This document shows, piece by piece, positions 1 to 5,690 of a DNA stretch of 6,521 nt. The position numbers and the translations under genes are program-made. Under the pieces are notes generated by a model. It saw nothing but the letters and a program-made list of their open reading frames with translations, had not been told where the DNA came from and made no database searches. The stretch's first letter is position 1. Each line of letters begins with the position of its first letter. The stretch is from an uncultured Ruminococcus sp. (lineage in GTDB: Bacteria; Bacillota; Clostridia; Oscillospirales; CAG-272), in the NCBI GenBank assembly GCA_902782785.1, contig CACZOH010000149.1, positions 1 through 6,521 on the forward strand, read 5' to 3'.

Positions 1-11
1 ATGAATTATTG

Positions 12-50
12 AAAAAGATCAAACCGCCAAAGCTTTGACTTTGACGGTTT
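12..50 (-). terminator. Probable intrinsic terminator after the mnmM-like gene
   Basis: Inverted repeat arms lie at 21-32 (AAACCGCCAAAG) and 39-50 (CTTTGACGGTTT), with a six-base loop. Read as minus-strand RNA the stem is 12 pairs including one G-U; on the plus strand the same position is an A-C mismatch, so the structure suits the minus-strand transcript better. It begins four bases after the stop codon of the methyltransferase gene. On the minus strand the stem ends in UUU, followed by GAUC and then five U (positions 16-12), so the U-tract is interrupted. The plus side is also T-rich (48-59), so it could act in both directions on a convergent gene left of the window. Confidence 0.7.
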
Positions 51-53
51 TCT

Positions 54-602
54 TTATTTATCATATTTTTCAACGGCGAAAATAAACGGACTTGTCGGCG
101 AGTTAATCATCTTATACTGAATGACGGAATAATACGCTTTATCATACGACGACAGAAGCGAGTATAATTCCCTGCCCTCTTTTTCACCCTCGGCGTGGCC
201 GGGGTAGACGGATATTACGAGAACGCCGCCTTTTTCCATCAGCTCTATACCGTCGGTCACCGCTTTGAGGGTGCTTTCCGTGAGTGTGGTGACGGATTTA
301 TCTCCGCCCGGACGGTAGCCCAAATTGAACATTCCGCATTTGAAATGCGAAACGTACTTTGCAATATTCGCGTGGCTGTCGAGTATAAGCTCGGCGTTTT
401 CATATCCTTTTTCCGACAGAAGGTTTCTTGTGTTTTCAAGCGCTTCCTTCTGGATATCAAACGCGTAAACCTTGCCTTTCGGCACGAGCGAGCAGAGATA
501 CGCAGTATCGTGACCGTTGCCGGCAGTAAAATCCACGAGCGTATCGTCAGCTTTGATTTTTCCGTCAAGAAACGATTTTGCGGCGTCAAGAAGCTGCATC
601 AT
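54..602 (-). CDS. mnmM: SAM-dependent methyltransferase, MnmM/YtqB family (tRNA wobble uridine)
   Basis: A class I SAM methyltransferase of 182 residues, full length for the small 'putative rRNA methylase' family (Pfam PF06962). Motif I is DFTAGNGHD at residues 24-32, with an acidic residue after beta-2 at D49. The family signatures FNLGYRPGGDK (92-102) and YPGH (133-136) are present, as is a C-terminal NSPTSPF segment resembling the usual N-PP motif. The Bacillus subtilis member YtqB (MnmM) methylates aminomethyl-2-thiouridine at the tRNA wobble position to give mnm5s2U; the same role is inferred here from family signatures. The gene opens with tandem ATGs. The first overlaps the upstream GNAT stop as ATGA; the second (599-597) sits about seven bases from a GGGAG ribosome-binding site and may be the real start (181 residues). 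Last gene of its probable operon. Confidence 0.85.
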   Translation of the reverse strand: MMQLLDAAKSFLDGKIKADDTLVDFTAGNGHDTAYLCSLVPKGKVYAFDIQKEALENTRNLLSEKGYENAELILDSHANIAKYVSHFKCGMFNLGYRPGGDKSVTTLTESTLKAVTDGIELMEKGGVLVISVYPGHAEGEKEGRELYSLLSSYDKAYYSVIQYKMINSPTSPFIFAVEKYDK

Positions 603-1105
603 TCCTCTCCCTTATCGTTCGCACAAGCGACGTTTATATAACGGCTGTAAACGCCGGGAAAAGAATCCGGTATCTCGACCGCCCCCGCGTACGTTTCGTA
701 AAAATGCTTTGCGGAGCCCGCCGCCCAGCCGATTATCGCGTATCCGTACCCGTACTCACGCATTGATAAAAGACACTTTATCATAAGCGCGCGCCCGACG
801 CCCATTCTTCTGTATTCCGCGTCGACGCCGGTGGGACCGAAAAAGCCGCGCGCAGTCGCGTCGTACGCCGCAAAGCCTATTACTTTTTTGTTCGTCACGG
901 CGGCGAAAACGGATACGGGCGTGTTGTAAAAGCCGGCCTCGCACTCACTTCTCCAGCCTTTGCTGAATTTCTCCTCGATAAAATCAAGTACCTTGAATTT
1001 ATCCGGGGAAAGGACCCTTACTATGTGAATATCCTTTTTTTCAAGCTCATCTATCAGCTCGGGACAATCCTTTATATCGTACAGTTTAACAAGCAGATCT
1101 GCCAT
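599..1105 (-). CDS. GNAT family N-acetyltransferase
   Basis: A 168-residue protein with a single GNAT fold. The acetyl-CoA pyrophosphate-binding motif A is R-x-x-G-x-G at residues 99-104, after the strand GFFGPTGVD (87-95) and before the helix RALMIKCLL. Motif B is near SAKHFYETYAGA (131-142), with the FYE typical of the family. The first 50 or so residues form a helical lead-in. The substrate cannot be read from sequence; small molecules, protein N-termini and antibiotics are all possible for GNATs. The start codon has AGAGG five to six bases upstream, just after a strong hairpin. The stop overlaps the start of the MnmM-like gene by four bases, implying translational coupling. No signal peptide or membrane segment, so cytoplasmic. 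Confidence 0.85.
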   Translation of the reverse strand: MADLLVKLYDIKDCPELIDELEKKDIHIVRVLSPDKFKVLDFIEEKFSKGWRSECEAGFYNTPVSVFAAVTNKKVIGFAAYDATARGFFGPTGVDAEYRRMGVGRALMIKCLLSMREYGYGYAIIGWAAGSAKHFYETYAGAVEIPDSFPGVYSRYINVACANDKGEE

Positions 1106-1117
1106 TTTTACCTCTTT

Positions 1118-1145
1118 TCGGGGCTGCCGATAACGACAGCCCCGA
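1118..1145 (-). promoter_or_regulatory. Strong hairpin between rhamnosidase and GNAT genes
   Basis: Arms TCGGGGCTG (1118-1126) and CAGCCCCGA (1137-1145) are perfect complements. In minus-strand RNA the stem extends by a U-G and two C-G/G-C pairs to 12 pairs around a UUAU loop; in plus-strand RNA that wobble becomes a C-A mismatch. The minus transcript has no U-tract after the stem (it continues AAAAGAGG, the GNAT ribosome-binding site). The T-rich run at 1146-1157 lies on the plus-strand side. It is therefore not a canonical terminator for the flanking genes. It may be an RNA stability or processing stem, a leaky attenuator, or a plus-strand terminator against antisense transcription. Confidence 0.6.
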
Positions 1146-1157
1146 TTTTTTTATTTT

Positions 1158-2849
1158 TTATTCTTCGAGCTCGACACCCGCAGGCAATACTATCTCCGAT
1201 TTTACCGAGCCGTCGTCAAGTCTGTAATGAGCCGCTTCAATTTTGCCGTAAGGCGTGGGATACGTACCCTTTACAAACGTAAGTCCGCAAAGATGAGGTT
1301 GTATTTTCACCTTTTTGAATCCCGGCTCGGTGACCTGTACGCCCAGAACGTATCTTGAAAGCCACGGGCACGGACCGGAAGCCCAGCCGTGACAGAGGCT
1401 GTGACGGAATTTTACATAACAGTAAGCGCCGTAATCGCCGTGGATATCTATCTTGCCCTCGGGAACGACCTCGTCAATCGGCGCGGCATTTTCAAGCCAG
1501 TCGAGATTGAAGTCCTCCCAGAACGTGGTCGCGCCCATATCGAGCATACCGCCCCAGTATTCCTTCATATCGCGTAATGCTCCGTCGTAATCGCCGGCGA
1601 GCGATTTTGCGGCGAGCGTATAATAACCGAAGAACGTTGAGTATCCGTGCGCACCGTTCGGTTTAAGAAGCTTTTCGTTTATCTTCACGGGGTCGGACAG
1701 ACCGGAAAGCGACAAAAGCGACGCCGCCTGCTTTGAACCGTTGCAGTCAGGCTCGGATCTCTTTAACTTCTCCGACGTTTCCGCGCAGAGCTTTGCCGTC
1801 TCCTCATCTTCAAGCTCCGCCATAAGGAACGCGCCCGCGTCAAAGGCAAGCTTTAAAAGTCCCTGCAAACCCGCATGCTTTGCAGTCTCGTCAGCATCGT
1901 TCGGCCAGTCGAGGAACCTTCTGCCGGGCAGATTTTCCTGTCCGTCTTCACCTACGTATTTTGAAAGCTCGGTCAGAAGCGCTTTCATATATTCGTGCTG
2001 TTCCGAAAGATATTCCACATCCGCCGTATGCATATACCACTCGTAATGGATCAGGAGCCACCAGATAGAGTAAGCGGTGATCCCGTTCATCCACGTACCG
2101 ATAGGAGTCTGGTCTCTTACGTGATCGAGCGACTTCGGGACCACGTCGTTATATCCAAACGCAGCAAGTATCGTCATGACCTCCGTATGCATATCGCCGA
2201 TCCATACGAGTCTGTCGCGCTTTATGCCGTCCCAGAGATATTCCTGCATATTCAGATGCGCCGTGTACGCCGCAGTCTCCCAGATCTTGTTTACTCTCGT
2301 ATCATTGCATTCAAACGATCCGATATAATCGAGATCTCTGTAATGGAACACGCCCTGAAGCGCTTTTATTGTAACCGCCGCGTTTTTGTCGAGAAGCTCG
2401 ACGTATAAAAATCTGTAACCGGATTCATTTGTTTCGTTTGCCGAGAAAAAGCCGACGTTTAAAATCCTGTCGCGGTTTGCGTGGTCGTTCGTCGTGTTTT
2501 TCTCGCCTAAAGGCGTTAACGCCTCCATAACGCTCTCACCCGTGCGGACAAGCAGATTTACGCGTCCGTTTGGACCTTCCGCGCTTATTACCATAATGCG
2601 CGACGAGCCGCTGAATTCTATACCGTAGTCAACGAGAACGGCGGCGTTCTCACCGTCTTCACCGTTTTTAAGACGGCACGAAACGGGCTCGCTTAACGCT
2701 ACCTGATTGTCCTTTTCGATTAAAAGCGTTTCGGCGCCTGTAACGCTGCCTTTTGTTAAAACCACTCTTTTAGGCGTCAGGTATCTGCGTGTTCTCGGGT
2801 CCGTTACGTCGGACTGCAGAGCCGTGAATTTGTCAGTTAATCTTGCCAT
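1158..2849 (-). CDS. GH78-type alpha-L-rhamnosidase-like glycoside hydrolase
   Basis: A 563-residue protein resembling the catalytic part of family GH78 alpha-L-rhamnosidases, which release terminal L-rhamnose from glycans or plant glycosides by inversion. Residues 1-170 look like a beta-rich N-terminal domain. About 175-500 form the (alpha/alpha)6 catalytic domain, and about 500-560 a short C-terminal beta domain. The key motif is DGIKRDRLVWIGD at 207-219, matching the D-x-x-x-R-E-x-x-x-W-x-G-D motif of characterised enzymes but with Asp (D212) where those have the general-acid Glu. ATTFWE (440-445) supplies the second conserved acid, E445. HGWASGP follows at 487-493. There is no signal peptide and no large accessory domain, so it probably acts in the cytoplasm on short imported substrates. 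Ribosome-binding site AGGA lies seven bases before the ATG. Exact substrate uncertain. Confidence 0.8.
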   Translation of the reverse strand: MARLTDKFTALQSDVTDPRTRRYLTPKRVVLTKGSVTGAETLLIEKDNQVALSEPVSCRLKNGEDGENAAVLVDYGIEFSGSSRIMVISAEGPNGRVNLLVRTGESVMEALTPLGEKNTTNDHANRDRILNVGFFSANETNESGYRFLYVELLDKNAAVTIKALQGVFHYRDLDYIGSFECNDTRVNKIWETAAYTAHLNMQEYLWDGIKRDRLVWIGDMHTEVMTILAAFGYNDVVPKSLDHVRDQTPIGTWMNGITAYSIWWLLIHYEWYMHTADVEYLSEQHEYMKALLTELSKYVGEDGQENLPGRRFLDWPNDADETAKHAGLQGLLKLAFDAGAFLMAELEDEETAKLCAETSEKLKRSEPDCNGSKQAASLLSLSGLSDPVKINEKLLKPNGAHGYSTFFGYYTLAAKSLAGDYDGALRDMKEYWGGMLDMGATTFWEDFNLDWLENAAPIDEVVPEGKIDIHGDYGAYCYVKFRHSLCHGWASGPCPWLSRYVLGVQVTEPGFKKVKIQPHLCGLTFVKGTYPTPYGKIEAAHYRLDDGSVKSEIVLPAGVELEE

Positions 2850-2871
2850 AATATCATCCTTTCAGTTTGAT

Positions 2872-2892
2872 TATTATGATTTTATCATAATA
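2872..2892. promoter_or_regulatory. Perfect 9-3-9 palindrome, candidate operator
   Basis: The arms TATTATGAT (2872-2880) and ATCATAATA (2884-2892) are exact reverse complements separated by TTT. The site overlaps the predicted -10 box and start point of the minus-strand rhamnosidase promoter, and ends 22 bases before its start codon. It is AT-rich, lacks a GC-rich stem or U-tract, and looks more like a protein-binding dyad than a terminator. The binding protein is unknown. The adjacent winged-helix regulator is one candidate, although OmpR-type proteins more often bind direct repeats. Confidence 0.5.
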
Positions 2893-2907
2893 CGCACCAA
2901 AAGTTAA
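2879..2907 (-). promoter_or_regulatory. Candidate sigma-A promoter of the rhamnosidase operon
   Basis: Read on the minus strand, TTAACT (2907-2902, four of six to consensus) is followed after 17 bases by TAAAAT (2884-2879, five of six). Transcription would begin near 2872, leaving a leader of about 23 bases that holds the AGGA ribosome-binding site. The region is AT-rich, so chance matches are possible. Confidence 0.4.
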
Positions 2908-2917
2908 TATAAAACAT

Positions 2918-2946
2918 TTGACAAATAATAGAATAAGTTGTAAAAT
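2918..2946 (+). promoter_or_regulatory. Near-consensus sigma-A promoter of the winged-helix regulator
   Basis: A perfect TTGACA -35 box (2918-2923), a 17-base spacer and TAAAAT (2941-2946, five of six) precede the regulator gene. The start would fall near 2953, giving a leader of about 15 bases. GGAGG (2956-2960) sits seven bases before the ATG. The box quality suggests substantial constitutive expression unless repressed. Confidence 0.75.
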
Positions 2947-2967
2947 GTGTAAAACGGAGGTCATCTG

Positions 2968-3561
2968 ATGGAGAGTATTTTCATTTTTTCAACCGAACCG
3001 CTTTTTTCAAAAATGCTTTTATACGAGCTTGAAGACAGATACGACGTGACCGTCTGCGGCTCACATAACAAAAGCGCTGACGGCGCTGACCTTATTATTT
3101 TTGACGCGGACGACGACGCGCTTTTCCCGCACGTCAGAAGAACGGCCCTTTTAGCCTACGGCTTAAAGGAACGCGAGCATTACGGTCTTTCGGAAAAGAC
3201 CGTTTTCTTCCATCGCCCTTTTTCCGTATCCGAATTCAAAGCGGAAATAGAACGGATGTTATCGTCGGACGGAGATGAAAAGCCGGAAAGCATAAGGTTT
3301 TCATACAAGAACGTCTACGTCAATAACGAGAAAATAAACCTTACTGAAACCGAATACGCGGTTTTATCATATCTTTACGGACGCAGAGGCGAGGTCGTGA
3401 CGCGTGAAGAGCTGAAACGCGTAATAAACAAAAATAAAGAAAACGCCGCCGCATCAAACTGCGCCGACGTTTACATCAGCTTTTTAAGAAATAAGATAGA
3501 GAAGCCGTACGGCAGACGGTTTATAAAGACCGTCCGCGGCAAAGGCTACTGTCTTATCTGA
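2968..3561 (+). CDS. OmpR-type winged-helix regulator with degenerate receiver domain
   Basis: A 197-residue, two-domain protein. Residues about 1-97 follow the receiver pattern in shortened form, and about 105-197 form a canonical Trans_reg_C winged helix. In the latter, LTETEYAVLSYL (125-136), the recognition helix around ADVYISFLRNKIE (156-168) and the wing FIKTVRGKGYCL (185-196) are clear. In the receiver, D46 at the end of beta-3 could be the phosphoacceptor. The acidic pair after beta-1 is S8-T9, the beta-4 Thr/Ser position is A63, and the beta-5 Lys is R83. Phosphorelay control is therefore doubtful, and no histidine kinase lies nearby. It likely binds DNA and acts as an orphan regulator. 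It is a lone gene with its own strong promoter and overlaps the end of prmA by eight bases, tail to tail. Targets unknown. Confidence 0.85.
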   Translation: MESIFIFSTEPLFSKMLLYELEDRYDVTVCGSHNKSADGADLIIFDADDDALFPHVRRTALLAYGLKEREHYGLSEKTVFFHRPFSVSEFKAEIERMLSSDGDEKPESIRFSYKNVYVNNEKINLTETEYAVLSYLYGRRGEVVTREELKRVINKNKENAAASNCADVYISFLRNKIEKPYGRRFIKTVRGKGYCLI

Positions 3562-4474
3562 GTCCGCATCTGAATATGAGAACGCACCAGCCGTTTTCTT
3601 CCTCTTCCGAGATGAAAACGAAGGGCGTTTTTTTCATCGCCTCAAGTACCTCTTCCCTGCGCTCGGTCAGTATGCCGGAGGCTATGAAAACAGTGCCGTC
3701 GTGACTGAATTTCCGAAGATCCTTTGACATACGTATGATTATATCAGCCACTATATTCGCGCAGATCAGATCGTATTCTTTGCATTCAACGCCGGACAAC
3801 AGATCCGATACGCCGACCTTGATATTGCCGCATTTATTAATCTCCGCGTTCTCGCGGGCTATTCTGACGGCGGTCGGGTCTATATCGTACGCGTTGACCG
3901 ACGACGCGCCGAGAAGCGACGCGGCGATGGAAAGAATACCGCTTCCCGTACCGACGTCAAGAACGGTACAGCCGGGTTTTATGTACTTTTCTATCTGTGT
4001 CATAACAAGACGCGTTGTTTCGTGAGTACCGGCGCCGAAAGCCATTCCGGGATCCATTATAAGCGTCAGTTCGTTATCCTTTTTCTCGTATTTCTCCCAC
4101 GCGGGAACTATAACGACGCGCTCTCCGACCTTTATCGGATGATAGTATTTTTTCCAGGAATTAGCCCAGTCCTCGTCAGAGACGTTTATTATTTTTACGT
4201 CGCAATCAAGTTTATCCGCGGCAATTCTTTCTCTTATGAAATACAGCGCTTCCTCAGGATTTCTCTCCTCGGATATGAACACGGATACAGCAGCGTGGGA
4301 TTTATCCGCCTCTATCAGCGTATCGTCTATCAGATCCGCGTAAACGTCCTTGAACGTCTCGTTTATATCGGAATAATCCTCTATCATAAGCCCGTTGTCT
4401 ATCATACTCATAACGGCGCTGACGGTATCGAGATCCTTAGTATCACACGTGACCTTTATCTGCGTATAATTCAT
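3554..4474 (-). CDS. prmA: Ribosomal protein L11 methyltransferase PrmA
   Basis: A 306-residue protein, the usual length for PrmA, which uses SAM to trimethylate lysines and the N-terminus of ribosomal protein L11 in the cytoplasm. An N-terminal L11-recognition domain (about 1-90) is followed by the family signature EDWANSWKKYYHPIKVG (101-117) and DPGMAFGAGTHETT (141-154). The SAM-binding motif I VLDVGTGSG is at 171-179, the acidic residue after beta-2 is D197, and the catalytic-site motif NIVAD is at 240-244. The start codon shares one base with the dnaJ stop (TAATG), and AAGGAT lies about nine bases upstream inside dnaJ, so translation is probably coupled. PrmA directly after dnaJ is a common Firmicutes arrangement. 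rsmE, often the next gene, is absent; a convergent regulator gene takes its place. Confidence 0.96.
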   Translation of the reverse strand: MNYTQIKVTCDTKDLDTVSAVMSMIDNGLMIEDYSDINETFKDVYADLIDDTLIEADKSHAAVSVFISEERNPEEALYFIRERIAADKLDCDVKIINVSDEDWANSWKKYYHPIKVGERVVIVPAWEKYEKKDNELTLIMDPGMAFGAGTHETTRLVMTQIEKYIKPGCTVLDVGTGSGILSIAASLLGASSVNAYDIDPTAVRIARENAEINKCGNIKVGVSDLLSGVECKEYDLICANIVADIIIRMSKDLRKFSHDGTVFIASGILTERREEVLEAMKKTPFVFISEEEENGWCVLIFRCGLR

Positions 4475-5613
4475 TATTTCTTATCCTTAAAGATCTTATC
4501 AAAGAATTTCTGTCTGCTCTTGAAATTGTTTTTGCCGCAGGATACGGCAAAGTCGCGGAGCATCTGCTTCTGCTTTTCGTTCAAGCCCTTCGGAGTCTCA
4601 ACGGTCACGGTGAATATCAGATCGCCCTTCTTCGTTGAATTGACGTACTTGATACCCTTGCCCGCAAGTTTGAAGCTCGTGCCGGTCTGCGTTCCCTCGG
4701 GGATGCTGTATTTTACGTTGCCTTCAAGGCAGGGAACGTCTATTTCCGCTCCGAGCGCCGCTTCTACGAACGTTATGGGTATCTCACAGAATATATTATA
4801 TCCGTCGCGCTCGAATATCGCGTGCTGTTTGACCGATACTTCTATAATAAGGTCGCCCGTAGGTCCGCCGTTCGTGCTTACGTTGCCCTGTCCTCTTACG
4901 GTGAGCTGCTGTCCCTCGTCTATACCCGCGGGAATATTGACCTCAAGCTTCTTGTTTATGCGGATAAAGCCTTTGCCTTTGCAGTTCGGGCAGGGATTGG
5001 GTATCGTTTTTCCGCGTCCGCCGCAGTCGGGGCACGCGGTCTGCTGCTGCATCATACCGAACATGGTGCGCTGCGACGTGGTTATGGTACCGCGACCGCC
5101 GCATTTGCTGCACGTTACGGGAGAGGTTCCCTTTGCGGCTCCGCTTCCGTCGCAGTCCGGGCACTTTTCTATACGCGGAAACGTCAGTTCCTTTTTGCAT
5201 CCGAACGCGGCTTCCTCAAACGTTAAGTAAATGCGCTGATACACGCTTTTGCCCGCGGTCTGTCTCTGCCCTCCGCTTCTCGTACTGCCGAATCCGCCTC
5301 CGAAAAAGTCGCCGAAAATACTGCCGAGGTCAAAATCAAAGCCGTTTCCGCTGTACTGATACGCGCCGCCTCCGCCGAACGACTGATCGAAGCCCGCGTG
5401 ACCGTACTGGTCATATCTCGCGCGCTTATCGGGGTCGGACAGTACTTCGTACGCCTCGTTCACTTCCTTGAATTTTTTCTCGGCTTCCTGATCGCCGGGG
5501 TTCATATCGGGATGATATTTTTTAGCAAGATTCCTGTATGCGCGCTTGATCTCATCGTCGGACGCGCCCTTGCTTATTCCAAGCACCTCGTAATAATCTC
5601 TTTTATCCGCCAT
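4474..5613 (-). CDS. dnaJ: Chaperone protein DnaJ (Hsp40, class A)
   Basis: A 379-residue co-chaperone that delivers unfolded clients to DnaK and stimulates its ATPase. The domains come in the standard order. The J domain spans about 5-70 with HPD at 34-36, and a Gly/Phe-rich linker spans about 74-115. A zinc domain holds four C-x-x-C-x-G-x-G repeats starting at C151, C168, C194 and C208. C-terminal client-binding beta domains and a dimerisation tail follow. All eight zinc ligands are present, so the protein should be functional. The ATG has GGAG about ten bases upstream. It is separated from dnaK by 77 bases containing a hairpin and overlaps prmA by one base. No CIRCE or other promoter is visible in the gap, so expression probably depends on the upstream dnaK operon promoter. 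Confidence 0.98.
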   Translation of the reverse strand: MADKRDYYEVLGISKGASDDEIKRAYRNLAKKYHPDMNPGDQEAEKKFKEVNEAYEVLSDPDKRARYDQYGHAGFDQSFGGGGAYQYSGNGFDFDLGSIFGDFFGGGFGSTRSGGQRQTAGKSVYQRIYLTFEEAAFGCKKELTFPRIEKCPDCDGSGAAKGTSPVTCSKCGGRGTITTSQRTMFGMMQQQTACPDCGGRGKTIPNPCPNCKGKGFIRINKKLEVNIPAGIDEGQQLTVRGQGNVSTNGGPTGDLIIEVSVKQHAIFERDGYNIFCEIPITFVEAALGAEIDVPCLEGNVKYSIPEGTQTGTSFKLAGKGIKYVNSTKKGDLIFTVTVETPKGLNEKQKQMLRDFAVSCGKNNFKSRQKFFDKIFKDKK

Positions 5614-5640
5614 TTGGTTTTATCTCCGTAATATCGTTTG

Positions 5641-5668
5641 CCGGGCAGCCGTTTTTACGCCTGCCCGG
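5641..5668 (-). promoter_or_regulatory. GC-rich hairpin in the dnaK-dnaJ gap
   Basis: Perfect eight-base arms CCGGGCAG (5641-5648) and CTGCCCGG (5661-5668). One mismatch and two more pairs inside leave a six-base loop. No U-tract follows on the minus strand, so a full intrinsic terminator is unlikely. It may protect the 3' end of processed dnaK mRNA or partly attenuate transcription, lowering DnaJ relative to DnaK. That role is an inference from position. Confidence 0.6.
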
Positions 5669-5690
5669 TACGAATTCATGATATTATTTA

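Noticed and set aside
1..20. End of a further gene at the left edge
   Set aside because: Short stop codons occur in two plus-strand frames, but 20 bases are too few to identify a gene.
195..641. A 148-codon open frame on the plus strand
   Set aside because: It is antisense to the MnmM-like gene, whose motifs are clear, and has no recognisable domain.
1995..2408. Open frames on the plus strand inside the rhamnosidase gene
   Set aside because: They run antisense through the GH78 catalytic domain and resemble no protein family.
4022..5230. A 402-codon open frame on the plus strand
   Set aside because: It lies antisense to well-conserved prmA and dnaJ, its product has no recognisable domain, and it is best explained as a shadow of the dnaJ/prmA coding frames.
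5614..5690. A CIRCE-type heat-shock operator before dnaJ
   Set aside because: The inverted repeat there does not match the CIRCE arms (TTAGCACTC and its complement), and it is GC-rich with a different spacing.
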